A stretch of 64,000 nt of DNA from Firmicutes bacterium CAG:341 (GCA_000434995.1 FR895334.1:1-64000); one strand, 5' to 3'. Shown: positions 15,946-26,599, counted from the stretch's first letter. A program made the numbers and translations. Notes: generated by a model from the sequence alone, not told the origin.

Positions 15946-16227
15946 ACAAAAACAAATATGAATAAACTGTAAATATTTAATAGACAATAATTGATTATTG
16001 TGCCTGTTTCCAAATATTATACTAAAATAATTTTTTATTTAACAAATATATGATACAAATTTAACAAAGTATCCAATAATTGACATATGTCGATAATAAC
16101 ATATCATAATTGATATGTTATATACAAAAATTTATATTACTATTATTATAATTATTATGTTAAAATTCATTAACGGAAAAGAAAAAATCCATTAAATAAT
16201 AAATTATTCTATTAAGGAGGAATAATC
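15946..16227. promoter_or_regulatory. pflB upstream region with two palindromes
   Basis: About 280 bases, very AT-rich. One palindrome is ACAATAAT-TG-ATTATTGT (15984-16001). A second is TAACATATCA-TAAT-TGATATGTTA (16097-16120), lying just after a TTGACA (16080-16085) and covering the likely -10 (TATCAT, 16102-16107). The sites suit dimeric redox or metabolic regulators, but neither matches a named consensus with certainty. AAGGAGG lies just before pflB. Confidence 0.55.
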
Positions 16228-18480
16228 ATGGTAGATTTCGAACAATGGGAAGGCTTTGAAGGCTCTCTCTGGAAAGAAGAAGTTAATGTTCGTGACTTCA
16301 TTCAGAAGAACTACACAGTCTATGACGGCGACGAATCTTTCCTTGCAGGTCCTACTGATGCTACAAACAAGCTTTGGGGTATTCTTCAGGGTCTTCAGAA
16401 GGAAGAGCGTGCTAAGGGCGGCGTACTTGATATGGAAACAAAGGTAGTTTCAGGTATCACCGCTTACGGTCCGGGTTACATCAGCGAAGCTGATAAGGAC
16501 TTAGAAAAAGTAGTAGGTTTACAGACAGATAAGCCTCTTAAGAGAGCATTTATGCCATTCGGCGGTATTAAGATGGCTGAACAGGCTTGCTCAACATACG
16601 GTTATGAGCCTGATCCTGAACTTCATAAGATTTTTACTGAATATTGCAAGACTCATAATCAGGGCGTATTTGATGCTTACACTCCTGAAATGCTTAAGGC
16701 TCGTCACAATAAGATTATCACAGGTCTTCCTGACACTTACGGCCGTGGTCGTATTGTAGGCGATTACAGAAGAGTTGCTCTTTACGGTATCGACTTCCTT
16801 ATGGAAGAAAAGAAGCATGACTTTGCTAACTGCGGTGACGGTACTATGACTGACGATGTTATCCGTCTCAGAGAAGAAATCACAATGCAGTATAAGGCAC
16901 TTGCTCAAATGAAGAAGATGGCTGAAAGCTATGGCTTTGATATTTCTAAGCCTGCTAAAGACGCTAAAGAAGCAGTTCAGTGGTTATACTTTGGTTACCT
17001 TGCTGCTATCAAAACTCAAAACGGTGCTGCAATGAGTGTCGGCAGAATTTCAACTTTCCTTGATATTTATATTCAAAGAGACCTTGAAGCCGGTAAAATT
17101 ACCGAAGCTGAAGCTCAGGAACTTATAGATCATCTTGTAATGAAATTCAGAATGGTTAAGTTTGCAAGAATCCCATCATACAATCAGCTCTTCTCCGGTG
17201 ACCCTGTTTGGGCTACTCTTGAAGTTGCAGGTATCGGTGTTGACGGTCGTTCAATGGTTACAAAGAATGACTTTAGATTCCTTCATACTCTTGAAAATAT
17301 GGGTCCTTCACCTGAACCAAACCTTACAGTTCTTTATTCATCATCACTTCCTGACACATTTAAGAAGTATGCTGCTGATATTTCTATCAGAACAAGTTCA
17401 ATTCAGTATGAAAACGATGATGTTATGAAGCCGGTATGGGGCGATGACTACTCAATTTGCTGCTGCGTATCAGCTACACAGACAGGTAAAGAAATGCAGT
17501 TCTTCGGCGCAAGAGCTAACCTTGCTAAGTGCCTTCTTTACGCTATCAACGGCGGTGTTGACGCTAAGACATTTGATCAGGTTGGTCCTAAGTACAGACC
17601 TATTACATCAGAATACCTCGATTATGACGAAGTAATCGAAGCATATGACAGAATGATGGATTGGCTCGCAGGTCTTTATGTTAATGTTCTTAACCTCATT
17701 CAGTTTATGCATGATAAGTATTATTATGAAGCTGCTGAAATGGCACTTATTGATACAGATGTAAGAAGAACATTTGCAACAGGTATTGCAGGTTTCTCAC
17801 ACGTTGTTGACTCACTCAGTGCTATTAAGTACGCTAAAGTTAAGACAATCAGAAACGAAGACGGTGTTGTTGTTGATTACGAAACAGAAGGCGACTTCCC
17901 TCGTTATGGTAACGATGATGACAGAGCTGACGAAATCGCTGTATGGCTTCTCAAGACTTTCCTTGACAAGATTAAGAAACATCACACATATCGTAATTCA
18001 GAGCCTACAACTTCTATCCTTACTATCACATCAAACGTTGTATACGGTAAGGCAACAGGTACAATGCCGGACGGCCGTAAGGCAGGCGCTCCTCTTTCAC
18101 CTGGTGCTAACCCATCATACGGTGCAGAACAGAGCGGTCTTCTTGCTTCTCTTAACTCAGTAGCAAAGCTTCCATACGAATGGGCTCTTGACGGTATTTC
18201 AAATACTCAGACAATCAACCCGGGTGCTCTCGGTCATTCAGAAGAAGAGAAGAAGAACAATCTTGTTCAGGTTATGGATGGTTACTTTGACCAGGGTGCT
18301 CATCACCTTAACGTAAACGTATTCGGTACTGAAAAGCTTATTGACGCTATGGAACATCCTGAAAAGGAAGAATATCAAAACTTTACAATTCGTGTATCAG
18401 GTTATGCTGTTAAGTTCATTGACCTTACTAAGGAACAGCAGATGGATGTTATCTCAAGAACCTGCCACGACAGAATGTAA
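16228..18480 (+). CDS. pflB: Formate C-acetyltransferase (pyruvate formate-lyase)
   Basis: 750 residues, close to the 760 of E. coli PflB. The two-cysteine active site is in [16 protein letters not shown], and the glycyl-radical motif RVSGYAVKF lies near the C-terminus. It splits pyruvate with CoA to acetyl-CoA and formate without oxygen. The codon use is more GC-rich and regular than in the neighbours, as in highly expressed genes. The activating enzyme follows after 28 bases. Confidence 0.98.
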   Translation: MVDFEQWEGFEGSLWKEEVNVRDFIQKNYTVYDGDESFLAGPTDATNKLWGILQGLQKEERAKGGVLDMETKVVSGITAYGPGYISEADKDLEKVVGLQTDKPLKRAFMPFGGIKMAEQACSTYGYEPDPELHKIFTEYCKTHNQGVFDAYTPEMLKARHNKIITGLPDTYGRGRIVGDYRRVALYGIDFLMEEKKHDFANCGDGTMTDDVIRLREEITMQYKALAQMKKMAESYGFDISKPAKDAKEAVQWLYFGYLAAIKTQNGAAMSVGRISTFLDIYIQRDLEAGKITEAEAQELIDHLVMKFRMVKFARIPSYNQLFSGDPVWATLEVAGIGVDGRSMVTKNDFRFLHTLENMGPSPEPNLTVLYSSSLPDTFKKYAADISIRTSSIQYENDDVMKPVWGDDYSICCCVSATQTGKEMQFFGARANLAKCLLYAINGGVDAKTFDQVGPKYRPITSEYLDYDEVIEAYDRMMDWLAGLYVNVLNLIQFMHDKYYYEAAEMALIDTDVRRTFATGIAGFSHVVDSLSAIKYAKVKTIRNEDGVVVDYETEGDFPRYGNDDDRADEIAVWLLKTFLDKIKKHHTYRNSEPTTSILTITSNVVYGKATGTMPDGRKAGAPLSPGANPSYGAEQSGLLASLNSVAKLPYEWALDGISNTQTINPGALGHSEEEKKNNLVQVMDGYFDQGAHHLNVNVFGTEKLIDAMEHPEKEEYQNFTIRVSGYAVKFIDLTKEQQMDVISRTCHDRM

Positions 18481-18508
18481 TTATTAACTTATAAAGGATT
18501 TGTTGAAA

Positions 18509-19252
18509 TTGGACGGTAAAATTCACAGCATTGAAACTTTTGGTCTTGTTGACGGACCGGGTGTCAGATATGTACTTTTTTTGCAAGGTTGCAATATGCG
18601 CTGCAAATATTGCCACAACCCTGAAACTTGGAGCTTTGATGATGCGAAATTTACCGTTTCGGCAAAGGATGCATTTAACAAGGCATATAAGTATAAGAAT
18701 TATTGGAAAAAAAACGGTAAGCCAAACGGCGGTATTACAGTAAGCGGCGGTGAACCTCTCCTTCAAATTGATTTTGTAACTGAATTTTTCAAGTTTGCAA
18801 AGGAAAAAGGAGTTCACACCACGCTTGACTCCTCCGGCTCTGCTTTTACAAGAGAAGAGCCTTTCTTCTCCAAATTCAATGAGCTTATGAAGTATACTGA
18901 CCTTGTTATGCTTGATTTAAAGCAAACTGATACTGAAAAGCATAAAGAGCTTACAGGCAGAACTAATGAAAACATACTTGATATGGCTAAGTACCTATCG
19001 GATATTGGCAAAGATATGTGGATAAGGCGTGTTCTTGTACCTAATTTAACTAATGATGATAAAGAACTTAATAATTTGTACGACTTTATTTCATCACTTA
19101 AAACGGTTAAAAAGGTTGAAATACTTCCCTACCACACCTTAGGTATTTTCAAATGGGAAAACCTCGGTATCAAATATCCTCTCGAAGGCTATAAGCCGCC
19201 TACAAAAGAAGAGGTTGAAAAAGCCGAAAAAATACTTCATATAGAAAAATAA
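18509..19252 (+). CDS. pflA: Pyruvate formate-lyase activating enzyme
   Basis: 247 residues. A radical-SAM [4Fe-4S] motif, CNMRCKYC, follows GPGVRYVLFLQG; then SGGEPLLQ. It generates the glycyl radical on PflB. There is no ATG: three in-frame TTG codons occur at 18500, 18503 and 18509. The last gives the homolog-like start MDGKIHSIETFG and the best distance to AAAGGA (18493-18498), so it is chosen. Confidence 0.95.
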   Translation: MDGKIHSIETFGLVDGPGVRYVLFLQGCNMRCKYCHNPETWSFDDAKFTVSAKDAFNKAYKYKNYWKKNGKPNGGITVSGGEPLLQIDFVTEFFKFAKEKGVHTTLDSSGSAFTREEPFFSKFNELMKYTDLVMLDLKQTDTEKHKELTGRTNENILDMAKYLSDIGKDMWIRRVLVPNLTNDDKELNNLYDFISSLKTVKKVEILPYHTLGIFKWENLGIKYPLEGYKPPTKEEVEKAEKILHIEK

Positions 19253-19255
19253 TAA

Positions 19256-19299
19256 AAGCCTAAGTATTTAAGATAACCTTAATACTTAGGCTTATTTTT
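19256..19299. terminator. Bidirectional terminator between pflA and the aldo/keto reductase
   Basis: AAGCCTAAGTATT (19256-19268) pairs with AATACTTAGGCTT (19281-19293), and ATTTTTT follows. The complementary side has a TTTTATTATT run after the arm, so both convergent genes can use it. Confidence 0.88.
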
Positions 19300-20432
19300 T
19301 ATCTCATAAACAGTTTTATAACTTTTCCTTCCAATACATCAGGTACGCTTATAGATTGCGGGCAATGATTTTTGCATTTATTGCACCAGGCGCAAGCGGT
19401 AGGATTAACAGTAAATGAATCATATACTTCTCTACCCTGCTGAATGTTAACATCACCTGAAACAACACTGTTATAAAGTGAAAAAAACGAACTGATTTTA
19501 ATACCCTTTGGGCAAGGCTGGCAATAGTCACAGCCGGTGCATCCTATAACCTCACTTTTATTAAGTATTGATGCCGCTTTAAAGCAAGTTGAATATTCAT
19601 CATCACCAAATGCTTTGAAATCGGTTAAAGTTGACAGATTATCAAGCATCTGTTGCTCGCTGTTCATTCCGCTTAAAATTGAAATTATATTTTTATGGCT
19701 TGCAACAAAGCCCATAGCCCAGGATGCTACGCTCATATTCGGCTTTTTGCTTTTGAACATATCTTTTATCTCGTTATTAACTAAAGCAAGCTTACCGCCC
19801 CTTACAGGCTCCATTACAATTGTAGGAATGTTTGCATCTTCAAGTATTTGGTATTGCATCTTTGCATTTTGGTTTTCCCAATCAAGATAGTTCATTTGAA
19901 TTTGTGCAAAATCCCAATCGTGAGCCGAAACTATATGTCTTAAATCATCAACTGTTCCGTGAAATGAAAAACCGATATATTTTATTTTTCCCTCTTTTTG
20001 TTTCTGCTTAATAAAGTCATATGCACCTAATTTTTCACATTTTTCAAAATTTTCTTTATCAAGTGAATGAAGAAGATAGAAATCAAAATATTCCATACCC
20101 GTTCTTTCAAGTTGATTTGCAAATATACGCTGCATATCCTCTTTTGTATCGCACATCCAAATAGGAAGTTTATCGGCAATGAAATATGTATTTCGCGGAT
20201 ATTTTTTTAACGCATGGCCTATGAACTTTTCGCTTTTACCGCAGTGATACATATATGCGGTATCATAATAATTAACGCCGTTTTTATAAGCTAAGTCAAC
20301 GAGCTTTTGAGCCTTTTCATAATCAATATTAGGGTTTGACTCTCTTTTTTGCTCGGTTTCACACGGAAGTCGCATAGTCCCTAAGCCTAAAAGTGATACT
20401 TCGACATCCTTAAATCTTCTTTTATCTACCAT
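19299..20432 (-). CDS. Aldo/keto reductase with C-terminal ferredoxin domain
   Basis: 377 residues. An AKR barrel (about 1-270) contains GLGTMRLP, NYYDTAYMYH (catalytic Asp and Tyr), DKLP (Lys) and LLHSLD (His). Then come two cysteine clusters, GCTGCDYCQPCPKGI and CAWCNKCKNHCPQSI, which would hold one or two [4Fe-4S] centres. Such iron-sulfur AKRs are common in anaerobes; substrates are mostly unknown. Monocistronic. Confidence 0.9.
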   Translation of the reverse strand: MVDKRRFKDVEVSLLGLGTMRLPCETEQKRESNPNIDYEKAQKLVDLAYKNGVNYYDTAYMYHCGKSEKFIGHALKKYPRNTYFIADKLPIWMCDTKEDMQRIFANQLERTGMEYFDFYLLHSLDKENFEKCEKLGAYDFIKQKQKEGKIKYIGFSFHGTVDDLRHIVSAHDWDFAQIQMNYLDWENQNAKMQYQILEDANIPTIVMEPVRGGKLALVNNEIKDMFKSKKPNMSVASWAMGFVASHKNIISILSGMNSEQQMLDNLSTLTDFKAFGDDEYSTCFKAASILNKSEVIGCTGCDYCQPCPKGIKISSFFSLYNSVVSGDVNIQQGREVYDSFTVNPTACAWCNKCKNHCPQSISVPDVLEGKVIKLFMR

Positions 20433-20491
20433 AATTACTCCTATTGTTTTAAAAAGAGCAGGAAAACAAAAGTTCCTGCTCTTTATTTATA

Positions 20492-21883
20492 TTATTCTTT
20501 AGTCCAAGTAACACCCTGCGGTGTATCTTTTAAGATAATACCTTTTGCTTTGAGTTCATCACGAATTCTGTCTGCTGTTGCCCAGTCCTTATTTGCTCTT
20601 GCCTGCTGGCGTTCTTCAATAAGTGCTTCAATGTCTGAATCAACATCGTTGTTTTTTCTATTGTAAAGAATGCCGAGAACATCACATAATTCATCAAAAA
20701 CAGCAGCGGCTGTTTGGCAAACATTTTTTGATACTTCTTTATCAAGAATTGATGTGTTAATATCCTTAACAAGTTCAAACACAGCGGCAACACCGTCTGC
20801 TGTATTAAGGTCATCATCCATTGCGGTTATAAACTGTTCTCTGTGGCTGTTAAGTTTTTTGATAAGTTCTTCATCATCCGGAATGTCTTTCGCGTTTTTA
20901 AGGGCAAAATCAAGGCTCTCTCGGCAAGTATAAAGCCTTTCAAGCGCACTCTTGCACTGTTCAATGATTTCAAGGCTGTAATTGATAGGTGAACGGTAAT
21001 GTGATGAAATAAGGAAATATCGGATTACTTCATATCCGTAAACATTTGCAATTTCACGAACTGTTTTGAAGTTACCGAGAGATTTACTCATTTTTACATT
21101 ATCAACATTGATATAGCCGTTATGCATCCAATATTTTGAAAAAGTGCAGCCGTTAGCACATTCGCTTTGTGCTATTTCGTTTTCGTGGTGTGGGAAAATA
21201 AGGTCTTGACCGCCGCAGTGAATGTCAATTGTGTCGCCTAAAAATCTTTTATTCATTGCAGAACATTCAATATGCCAGCCCGGTCTGCCTTTGCCCCAAG
21301 GAGAATCCCAATAAGGTTCACCCTCTTTTGCAGCTTTCCAAAGTGCAAAATCAAGAGGATTTTCTTTCTTTTCACCAATTGCAATTCTTGCGCCTGATTG
21401 CAAATCTTCGATAGGCTGGTGGCTGAGTTTACCGTATTCTTTAAATTTAAGAGTTCTGAAATATACATCACCGTCAACGGCATATGCATATCCTTTTTCT
21501 TCAAGCGTTTTAATAATATTGATAATTTCATCAATATTTTCCGTTGCTTTTGGGTGAACAGATGCTTTTTTGAAATTTAAACCGTTTGCATCAGTCCAAA
21601 ATTCTTCAATGTACTTTTTTGAAACTTCCTCAAAAGTTATACCCTCTTCATTTGCACGCTTGATAATTTTATCATCAACATCAGTAAAGTTTTGCACAAA
21701 TTTTACATTGTAACCCCTGTACTCTAAATATCTTCTTAATACATCAAAAACACAAAGCGGCCTTGCATTACCGATATGAATATAGTTATAAACAGTAGGA
21801 CCGCAAGCATAAATTTTTACTTCGTCAGGGTTATTTGGTATGAATTCTTCTTTTTGACGAGTCATTGTGTTAAAAATTCTCAT
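20492..21883 (-). CDS. cysS: Cysteinyl-tRNA synthetase
   Basis: 463 residues. HIGH-type motif YIHIGNARPLCVFD, the zinc-binding Cys at YACGPTVY, GWHIECSAM, HHENEIAQSE, and KMSKSLGN. It overlaps cysE by 4 bases and is under the T-box leader, so both cysteine supply and cysteine charging respond to uncharged tRNA-Cys. Confidence 0.98.
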   Translation of the reverse strand: MRIFNTMTRQKEEFIPNNPDEVKIYACGPTVYNYIHIGNARPLCVFDVLRRYLEYRGYNVKFVQNFTDVDDKIIKRANEEGITFEEVSKKYIEEFWTDANGLNFKKASVHPKATENIDEIINIIKTLEEKGYAYAVDGDVYFRTLKFKEYGKLSHQPIEDLQSGARIAIGEKKENPLDFALWKAAKEGEPYWDSPWGKGRPGWHIECSAMNKRFLGDTIDIHCGGQDLIFPHHENEIAQSECANGCTFSKYWMHNGYINVDNVKMSKSLGNFKTVREIANVYGYEVIRYFLISSHYRSPINYSLEIIEQCKSALERLYTCRESLDFALKNAKDIPDDEELIKKLNSHREQFITAMDDDLNTADGVAAVFELVKDINTSILDKEVSKNVCQTAAAVFDELCDVLGILYNRKNNDVDSDIEALIEERQQARANKDWATADRIRDELKAKGIILKDTPQGVTWTKE

Positions 21884-22521
21884 TTTAACTTCTCCTTTAA
21901 TTCTTTTACTTCTTCTTTTAGGCTGTTAATCTCAGCTTGGTTTTCTTTAATTAAATTCATAAGTGGGTCAGGAATGTTGATTTGGTCAAGGTCATCAACT
22001 CTTTCACCGTCAATTCTTACAACCTCACCCGGAACACCTACAACAGTACAATTAGGTTCAACATCTTTAACCACAACTGCACCGGCGGCAACTTTTGCAT
22101 TTCTGCCAATGGTAATTGGGCCGAGGACCTTAGCACCCGAGCCTATCATTACTCCGCTTTCAATAGTGGGATGGCGCTTGCCGACATCTTTACCAGTTCC
22201 GCCAAGTGTAACACCCTGGTAAATCATAACATCGTCACCTATTTCAGTTGTTTCGCCGATAACAATACCGTTACCGTGGTCAATACATACCCTCCTGCCG
22301 ATTGTAGCACCGGGATGAATTTCAATTCCTGTTTTGTGCGCACTGCGCTGGCTTATATATCTTGCAATAAACGGCATTTTATGGTCTAAAAACCATTTAG
22401 CACGCTTATGGCTCTGCAGTGCTTTAAACCCTGGATAAAGAAGCACAATTTCGATAGGACTTCTTGCTGCCGGGTCATGCTCCATAAAGCTTTTAATATC
22501 CTCTTTAAATGAGTCAAACAT
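21880..22521 (-). CDS. cysE: Serine O-acetyltransferase
   Basis: 213 residues. A helical N-terminal domain is followed by the left-handed beta-helix of hexapeptide repeats: EIHPGATIG, CIDHGNGIVIGE, MIYQGVTLGGTGKD, KRHPTI, IGSGAKVLGPITIG. It makes O-acetylserine for cysteine synthesis. A short coiled-coil-like tail ends it (ENQAEINSLKEEVKELKEKLK region). Confidence 0.96.
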   Translation of the reverse strand: MFDSFKEDIKSFMEHDPAARSPIEIVLLYPGFKALQSHKRAKWFLDHKMPFIARYISQRSAHKTGIEIHPGATIGRRVCIDHGNGIVIGETTEIGDDVMIYQGVTLGGTGKDVGKRHPTIESGVMIGSGAKVLGPITIGRNAKVAAGAVVVKDVEPNCTVVGVPGEVVRIDGERVDDLDQINIPDPLMNLIKENQAEINSLKEEVKELKEKLK

Positions 22522-22555
22522 ATAAATATATCTCCCTTATAAACTAAAACAATAA

Positions 22556-22804
22556 AAATAAATGCCCCTGTCATTATGACAGAGGCAATAAATTACTGCG
22601 GTTCCACTCTTGTTTATAACTTAACTGCATATATACAGCTTATGCCTATAACGCGGCAAAACGACTCAAAATACTGATTTCCTTTGAGTAACTCGGCAGT
22701 GCATTTGGGCAGTTAGATTATAAAACCTCACAGCAAAATGGTTTTTTCTCTGAATAAACATACCTGCTTACTTCTCTGCTTCATAGTTTTTAATACTATT
22801 ATCT
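22556..22804 (-). ncRNA. T-box riboswitch, tRNA-Cys specific
   Basis: On the minus strand a long stem I region (AAGCAGAGAAGTAAG and partners) contains a TGC triplet (22733-22735, next to TGT) in specifier position. The T-box core AGAGTGGAACCGCAG lies at 22596-22610 and the terminator GCCTCTGTCAT/ATGACAGGGGC at 22564-22586, with T-rich sequence after it. Uncharged tRNA-Cys would favour the antiterminator and switch on cysE-cysS. Confidence 0.9.
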
Positions 22805-22810
22805 ATTACT

Positions 22811-22838
22811 ATTATATCTATTTTTTAAAAATTTGCAA
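22811..22838 (-). promoter_or_regulatory. Promoter of the cysE-cysS T-box transcript
   Basis: Minus-strand TTGCAA (22833-22838) and TATAAT (22811-22816) with a 16-bp spacer, just before the T-box leader. Confidence 0.6.
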
Positions 22839-22841
22839 CAT

Positions 22842-23408
22842 TTATTTTGTTTTTATTAAATACCAGCCGTCTTTAGCATAAATAAGTCCGCTTAAAACAG
22901 TGACGACACTTACAATCCAAAATGCAATTGCACAGTAAACATTAAGCCAATGTGTAGATGTGGTAATATCTGCTGCCCCCTCGCCTATTGCAAGTAAAAG
23001 GAAAGTCATACCGGTAGTTGACATCTGCAAAAATGTTTTGCATTTGCCAAAAGCATTTGCTGCAATAACTTCACCGTTTGTTGCCGCAAGCATTCTGATT
23101 CCTGCAACAAGGAATTCCCTTGCAAGCATAAGTAAAATGCAAAGTTCTGTATGCCATCCCATATTTATAAATACAAGGTACGCGGCAAATACAAGGGTTT
23201 TATCCGAAAGCGGATCCATGACTTTTCCGAAATCTGTAACCAATCCGCGTTTTCTTGCAATAATACCATCTGCTTTATCACTCATACAAGCAATGAAATA
23301 TACAAGAAGTGCGCCAACCCAATGGTATTTGAATTCTACAAGTGAAAAAAACATCAATAAAGGAATACAACAAAATCTGAAAACAGTTATTTTATTTGGT
23401 AAATTCAT
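22842..23408 (-). CDS. pgsA: CDP-diacylglycerol-glycerol-3-phosphate 3-phosphatidyltransferase
   Basis: 188 residues with several membrane helices and the CDP-alcohol phosphotransferase motif D-x2-DG-x2-AR-x8-G-x3-D-x3-D (SDKADGIIARKRG, then DFGKVMDPLSDK). It makes phosphatidylglycerol phosphate. It overlaps rimO by 4 bases. It is the last gene of the recA-recX-rimO-pgsA unit, and the order rimO-pgsA with recA is common in Firmicutes. Confidence 0.95.
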   Translation of the reverse strand: MNLPNKITVFRFCCIPLLMFFSLVEFKYHWVGALLVYFIACMSDKADGIIARKRGLVTDFGKVMDPLSDKTLVFAAYLVFINMGWHTELCILLMLAREFLVAGIRMLAATNGEVIAANAFGKCKTFLQMSTTGMTFLLLAIGEGAADITTSTHWLNVYCAIAFWIVSVVTVLSGLIYAKDGWYLIKTK

Positions 23409-24724
23409 ACTTTTTCTCCAATCAAATCATAGCCTTCGCAGGCTGTAATTTTTACATTAACAAAATCACCTATGTTTAATTTATCATCGCTTTTAAACAT
23501 AATTCCACTGTCAATTTCCGGTGAATCAAAATAAGCTCTGCCGTTATACATTCCGTCTTCAATACTGTCAACTATAACCTTATATGTATTTCCTACTCTG
23601 TTTTGATTTAATTCTTCTGTTACAGAGTATTGAATATCCATAAGTATATCGGCACGGCGTTTTTTGACTTCTTCATCTATTTGATTGTCATAAGAGCAAG
23701 CAGGAGTATCCTCTTCCGGTGAATAAGTAAAGCATCCCATTTTATCAAACTTGATTTCTTTTACAAATTTGCAAAGTTCTTCAAAGTTTTCTTCACTTTC
23801 GTTCGGAAAACCAACCATAAAAGTTGTACGAATTGCAAAATCAGGAATTTTAGCTTTCATTTTATTCAAAAGCGCTTTTAATTCTTCGTACGAACCTGAC
23901 CTGTTCATTGATTTAAGAATATCTTTATTACAATGTTGAAGCGGAATATCAATGTAAGGGCAAATTTTTTCCTCATTTGCTATTACATCAATTAGTTCGT
24001 CTGTAACTCTGTCAGGATAGCAGTAATATAATCTAATCCACTCTATACCGTCAATTCTAACAAGTTTTTTTAATAAACTTGCAAGTTTGTATTCACCGTA
24101 TAATTTTAATCCGTATTTGGTGGTGTCCTGTGCGATAATTATAAGTTCTTTAATACCTTTGTTTGCAAGTTTTTGTGCTTCTTTAATTATGCTTTCCATC
24201 GGGCGTTCGATATACCCGCCGCGAATAAGCGGAATTGCACAGTATGAGCATCTGTTGTCGCATCCGTCACTGATTTTTAAATAAGCCCAGTGCTTTGGTG
24301 TTGAAAGCATTCTGTCCCCTTCAAGAAGTAAATACTTTTTATCAGGGTAAAAGCTTGTTCTTACACCAAGCAGAGCCTTGTGGCATACTTTAACAATGTC
24401 GTTATCTGCGCCGATACCTATTACGGAATCGACTTCAGGAATTTCCTTTATAATTTCATCCTGATACCTTTCGGCAAGGCAACCGGTTACTACAATTGCG
24501 CTTATAATTCCTGCTTTTTTGTATTCGGCAACTTCTAATATTGTTTCAATTGCTTCACGCTTTGCATCTTCAATAAAACCGCAGGTGTTAATAATCATAA
24601 CATCGCTGTCTTCAATGCTTTGCGCAATTTCAAAGCCGCTTTTATTTAATTTTTCAAGCATTATCTCACCGTCAACCTGATTTTTAGGGCATCCAAGTGA
24701 AATCATACCTACTTTATTCGTCAT
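23405..24724 (-). CDS. rimO: Ribosomal protein S12 methylthiotransferase
   Basis: 439 residues. An N-terminal UPF0004 domain (GMISLGCPKNQVDGE, then NTCGFIEDAK) with one cluster, the radical-SAM motif CDNRCSYCAIPLIRG, and a C-terminal TRAM domain. SLGCPKNxVD separates it from MiaB. It modifies an aspartate of ribosomal protein S12. Confidence 0.96.
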   Translation of the reverse strand: MTNKVGMISLGCPKNQVDGEIMLEKLNKSGFEIAQSIEDSDVMIINTCGFIEDAKREAIETILEVAEYKKAGIISAIVVTGCLAERYQDEIIKEIPEVDSVIGIGADNDIVKVCHKALLGVRTSFYPDKKYLLLEGDRMLSTPKHWAYLKISDGCDNRCSYCAIPLIRGGYIERPMESIIKEAQKLANKGIKELIIIAQDTTKYGLKLYGEYKLASLLKKLVRIDGIEWIRLYYCYPDRVTDELIDVIANEEKICPYIDIPLQHCNKDILKSMNRSGSYEELKALLNKMKAKIPDFAIRTTFMVGFPNESEENFEELCKFVKEIKFDKMGCFTYSPEEDTPACSYDNQIDEEVKKRRADILMDIQYSVTEELNQNRVGNTYKVIVDSIEDGMYNGRAYFDSPEIDSGIMFKSDDKLNIGDFVNVKITACEGYDLIGEKV

Positions 24725-25322
24725 AATATTCTATCCTGTAAAATGCTGATTTGATGTCTGAATAGCGAAAACCTTTTCTTTGAAGTGACGCGATTACTTT
24801 TTCTTTTCCGTTTTCTTTTTGCAGTTTAGTTGCATATTTGTTTTTTATCAAATCAACTAATGTCGCTACATTGTCAATTTCAAAGTTGGAAAGTTTTTCA
24901 TCAACAATATCCCTGCTGATACCGCGCTTATAACACTCCTGTTTAATATTGGTAAGTGAAAACTTTTTTACATTTAATAAATATTCAATAAGCCTTTGGC
25001 AATATTTTTCATCATTTATATAGCCGGCTTCGATATACCTGTCAACAGCTTTTTGTGCGCTTGTTTCATCAACTGTTTTTAACAGTTTGGCTTTTATTTC
25101 TTTAGCTGAATAGTCGCGTCTTGAAAGGTAATCGGCACATTTGTTAAGTGCTTTTTTATAATTTATTTTTGCAAGAAGCTGTTGCCACTGCTCATCATTT
25201 ATGTCAGTTGCGTTTGAAATGTAATTATCAAACCAGCAGTTTTCATCCGTAGTGGCAACATATTCACCGTCAAGATACAAATGAACTTTTGTACCTCTGC
25301 CCTTTTGATGAGTTAAAATCAT
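24714..25322 (-). CDS. recX: RecX, RecA regulator
   Basis: 202 residues with the three-helix repeats of RecX: CADYLSRRDYSAKEIKAKLL, VDRYIEAGYINDEKYCQRLI, KVIASLQRKGFRYSDIKSAF. It modulates RecA filaments. It touches the end of recA by one base and overlaps rimO by 11. Confidence 0.92.
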   Translation of the reverse strand: MILTHQKGRGTKVHLYLDGEYVATTDENCWFDNYISNATDINDEQWQQLLAKINYKKALNKCADYLSRRDYSAKEIKAKLLKTVDETSAQKAVDRYIEAGYINDEKYCQRLIEYLLNVKKFSLTNIKQECYKRGISRDIVDEKLSNFEIDNVATLVDLIKNKYATKLQKENGKEKVIASLQRKGFRYSDIKSAFYRIEYYDE

Positions 25323-26455
25323 CAGTCCTCATCATCCTCAACCATAATGTTGATTTTTTCCAATGCTTCTTCGCGTGTAATTTTCTTTTCAGGCTTTTGT
25401 GCCGAAACTTTTGCAGAGTTTGCTTTGGCTTTTTCTGCGCGTTCCTGCCTTGCTTTTTCAGCTTGTTCGGCTAATGTGTCTTTAATCTTCTTTTCAAGCT
25501 CTTCTGCAAGTTCAGGGTCGTTTTTAATGATTTCTTTTACATTATCTCTGCCCTGACCGAGCCTGCGGTCACCGTATGAGAACCAAGAGCCGCCTTTATG
25601 TATAATATCGTATTGAACAGCCATATCAAGAATTTCACCGTCTTTGCTGATACCTGTGCCGTACATAATATCAAATTCAGCACTCTTAAACGGAGGTGCA
25701 ACTTTGTTTTTAACAATTTTAGCTCTTGTTCGTGAACCGATAAATTCGTTTCCGGCACCTTTGAGCTGCTCAACTTTTCTTACATCAATTCGCATTGATG
25801 AGTAGAATTTAAGTGCGCGGCCGCCTGTTGTAACTTCAGGGTTGCCGTACATAACACCGATTTTTTCACGAAGTTGGTTAATGAATATTACTATACAATT
25901 GGTTTTGTTAATAGTACCTGCAAGAATTCTTAAAGCTTGTGACATAAGCCTTGCGTGCTGGCCTACATGGCTGTCACCCATATCACCCTCAATTTCACTT
26001 TTAGGTACAAGTGCCGCAACCGAGTCTACTACTACAATATCAACAGCACCGCTGCTTACAAGATTTTCTGTAATTTCAAGTGCCTGTTCACCAAAATCAG
26101 GCTGTGCAACGATTAAAGAATCAATATCTACACCGAGATTTGCCGCATATTCAGGGTCAAGTGCATGTTCGGCATCAATAAATGCTGCGTCACCGCCAAG
26201 CTTTTGTGCTTCTGCAATGCAGTGAAGTGCAAGTGTTGTTTTACCGCTTGATTCAGGGCCATAGATTTCAACTATACGACCTCTTGGCAAACCGCCGATT
26301 CCGGTAGCAATGTCAAGTGTAAGTGAGCCTGTTGAAATAGCGTCAACTTTAAGACTTGAATTTTGGCCGAGGCGCATAACTGCACCGGCGCCAAATCTTT
26401 TTTCTATATTTTTCATAGCGGCTTCAAGTGCCGCTTTTTTGTTATCTGCTGCCAT
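25322..26455 (-). CDS. recA: RecA recombinase
   Basis: 377 residues. Walker [23 protein letters not shown], the L2 loop region ([20 protein letters not shown]), and an acidic, Lys-rich C-tail ending EDDED. The ATG at 26455 lies behind AGGAGG; six more upstream codons in frame include that site. No Bacillus-type LexA box was recognised upstream. Confidence 0.98.
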   Translation of the reverse strand: MAADNKKAALEAAMKNIEKRFGAGAVMRLGQNSSLKVDAISTGSLTLDIATGIGGLPRGRIVEIYGPESSGKTTLALHCIAEAQKLGGDAAFIDAEHALDPEYAANLGVDIDSLIVAQPDFGEQALEITENLVSSGAVDIVVVDSVAALVPKSEIEGDMGDSHVGQHARLMSQALRILAGTINKTNCIVIFINQLREKIGVMYGNPEVTTGGRALKFYSSMRIDVRKVEQLKGAGNEFIGSRTRAKIVKNKVAPPFKSAEFDIMYGTGISKDGEILDMAVQYDIIHKGGSWFSYGDRRLGQGRDNVKEIIKNDPELAEELEKKIKDTLAEQAEKARQERAEKAKANSAKVSAQKPEKKITREEALEKINIMVEDDED

Positions 26456-26570
26456 AAGATAACCTCCTAACAAAATTCTTTAATATTATACTAAATTCAA
26501 CAATTAAAATCAATAGTAAATAAAAAATATGCAAATATTTGTTCTAAATTAAAAAATAATAAAAAAAAGC

Positions 26571-26599
26571 TTGCAATTTGATTACAATTGTGATAATAT
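26571..26599 (+). promoter_or_regulatory. Promoter of rpmB
   Basis: TTGCAA (26571-26576), 17-bp spacer, TAATAT (26594-26599), ahead of the AAGGAGGTG ribosome site. Confidence 0.5.

Noticed and set aside
22960..23448. Plus-strand 162-codon frame opposite pgsA
   Set aside because: Shadow of a full-length pgsA with all catalytic Asp residues; no ribosome site.
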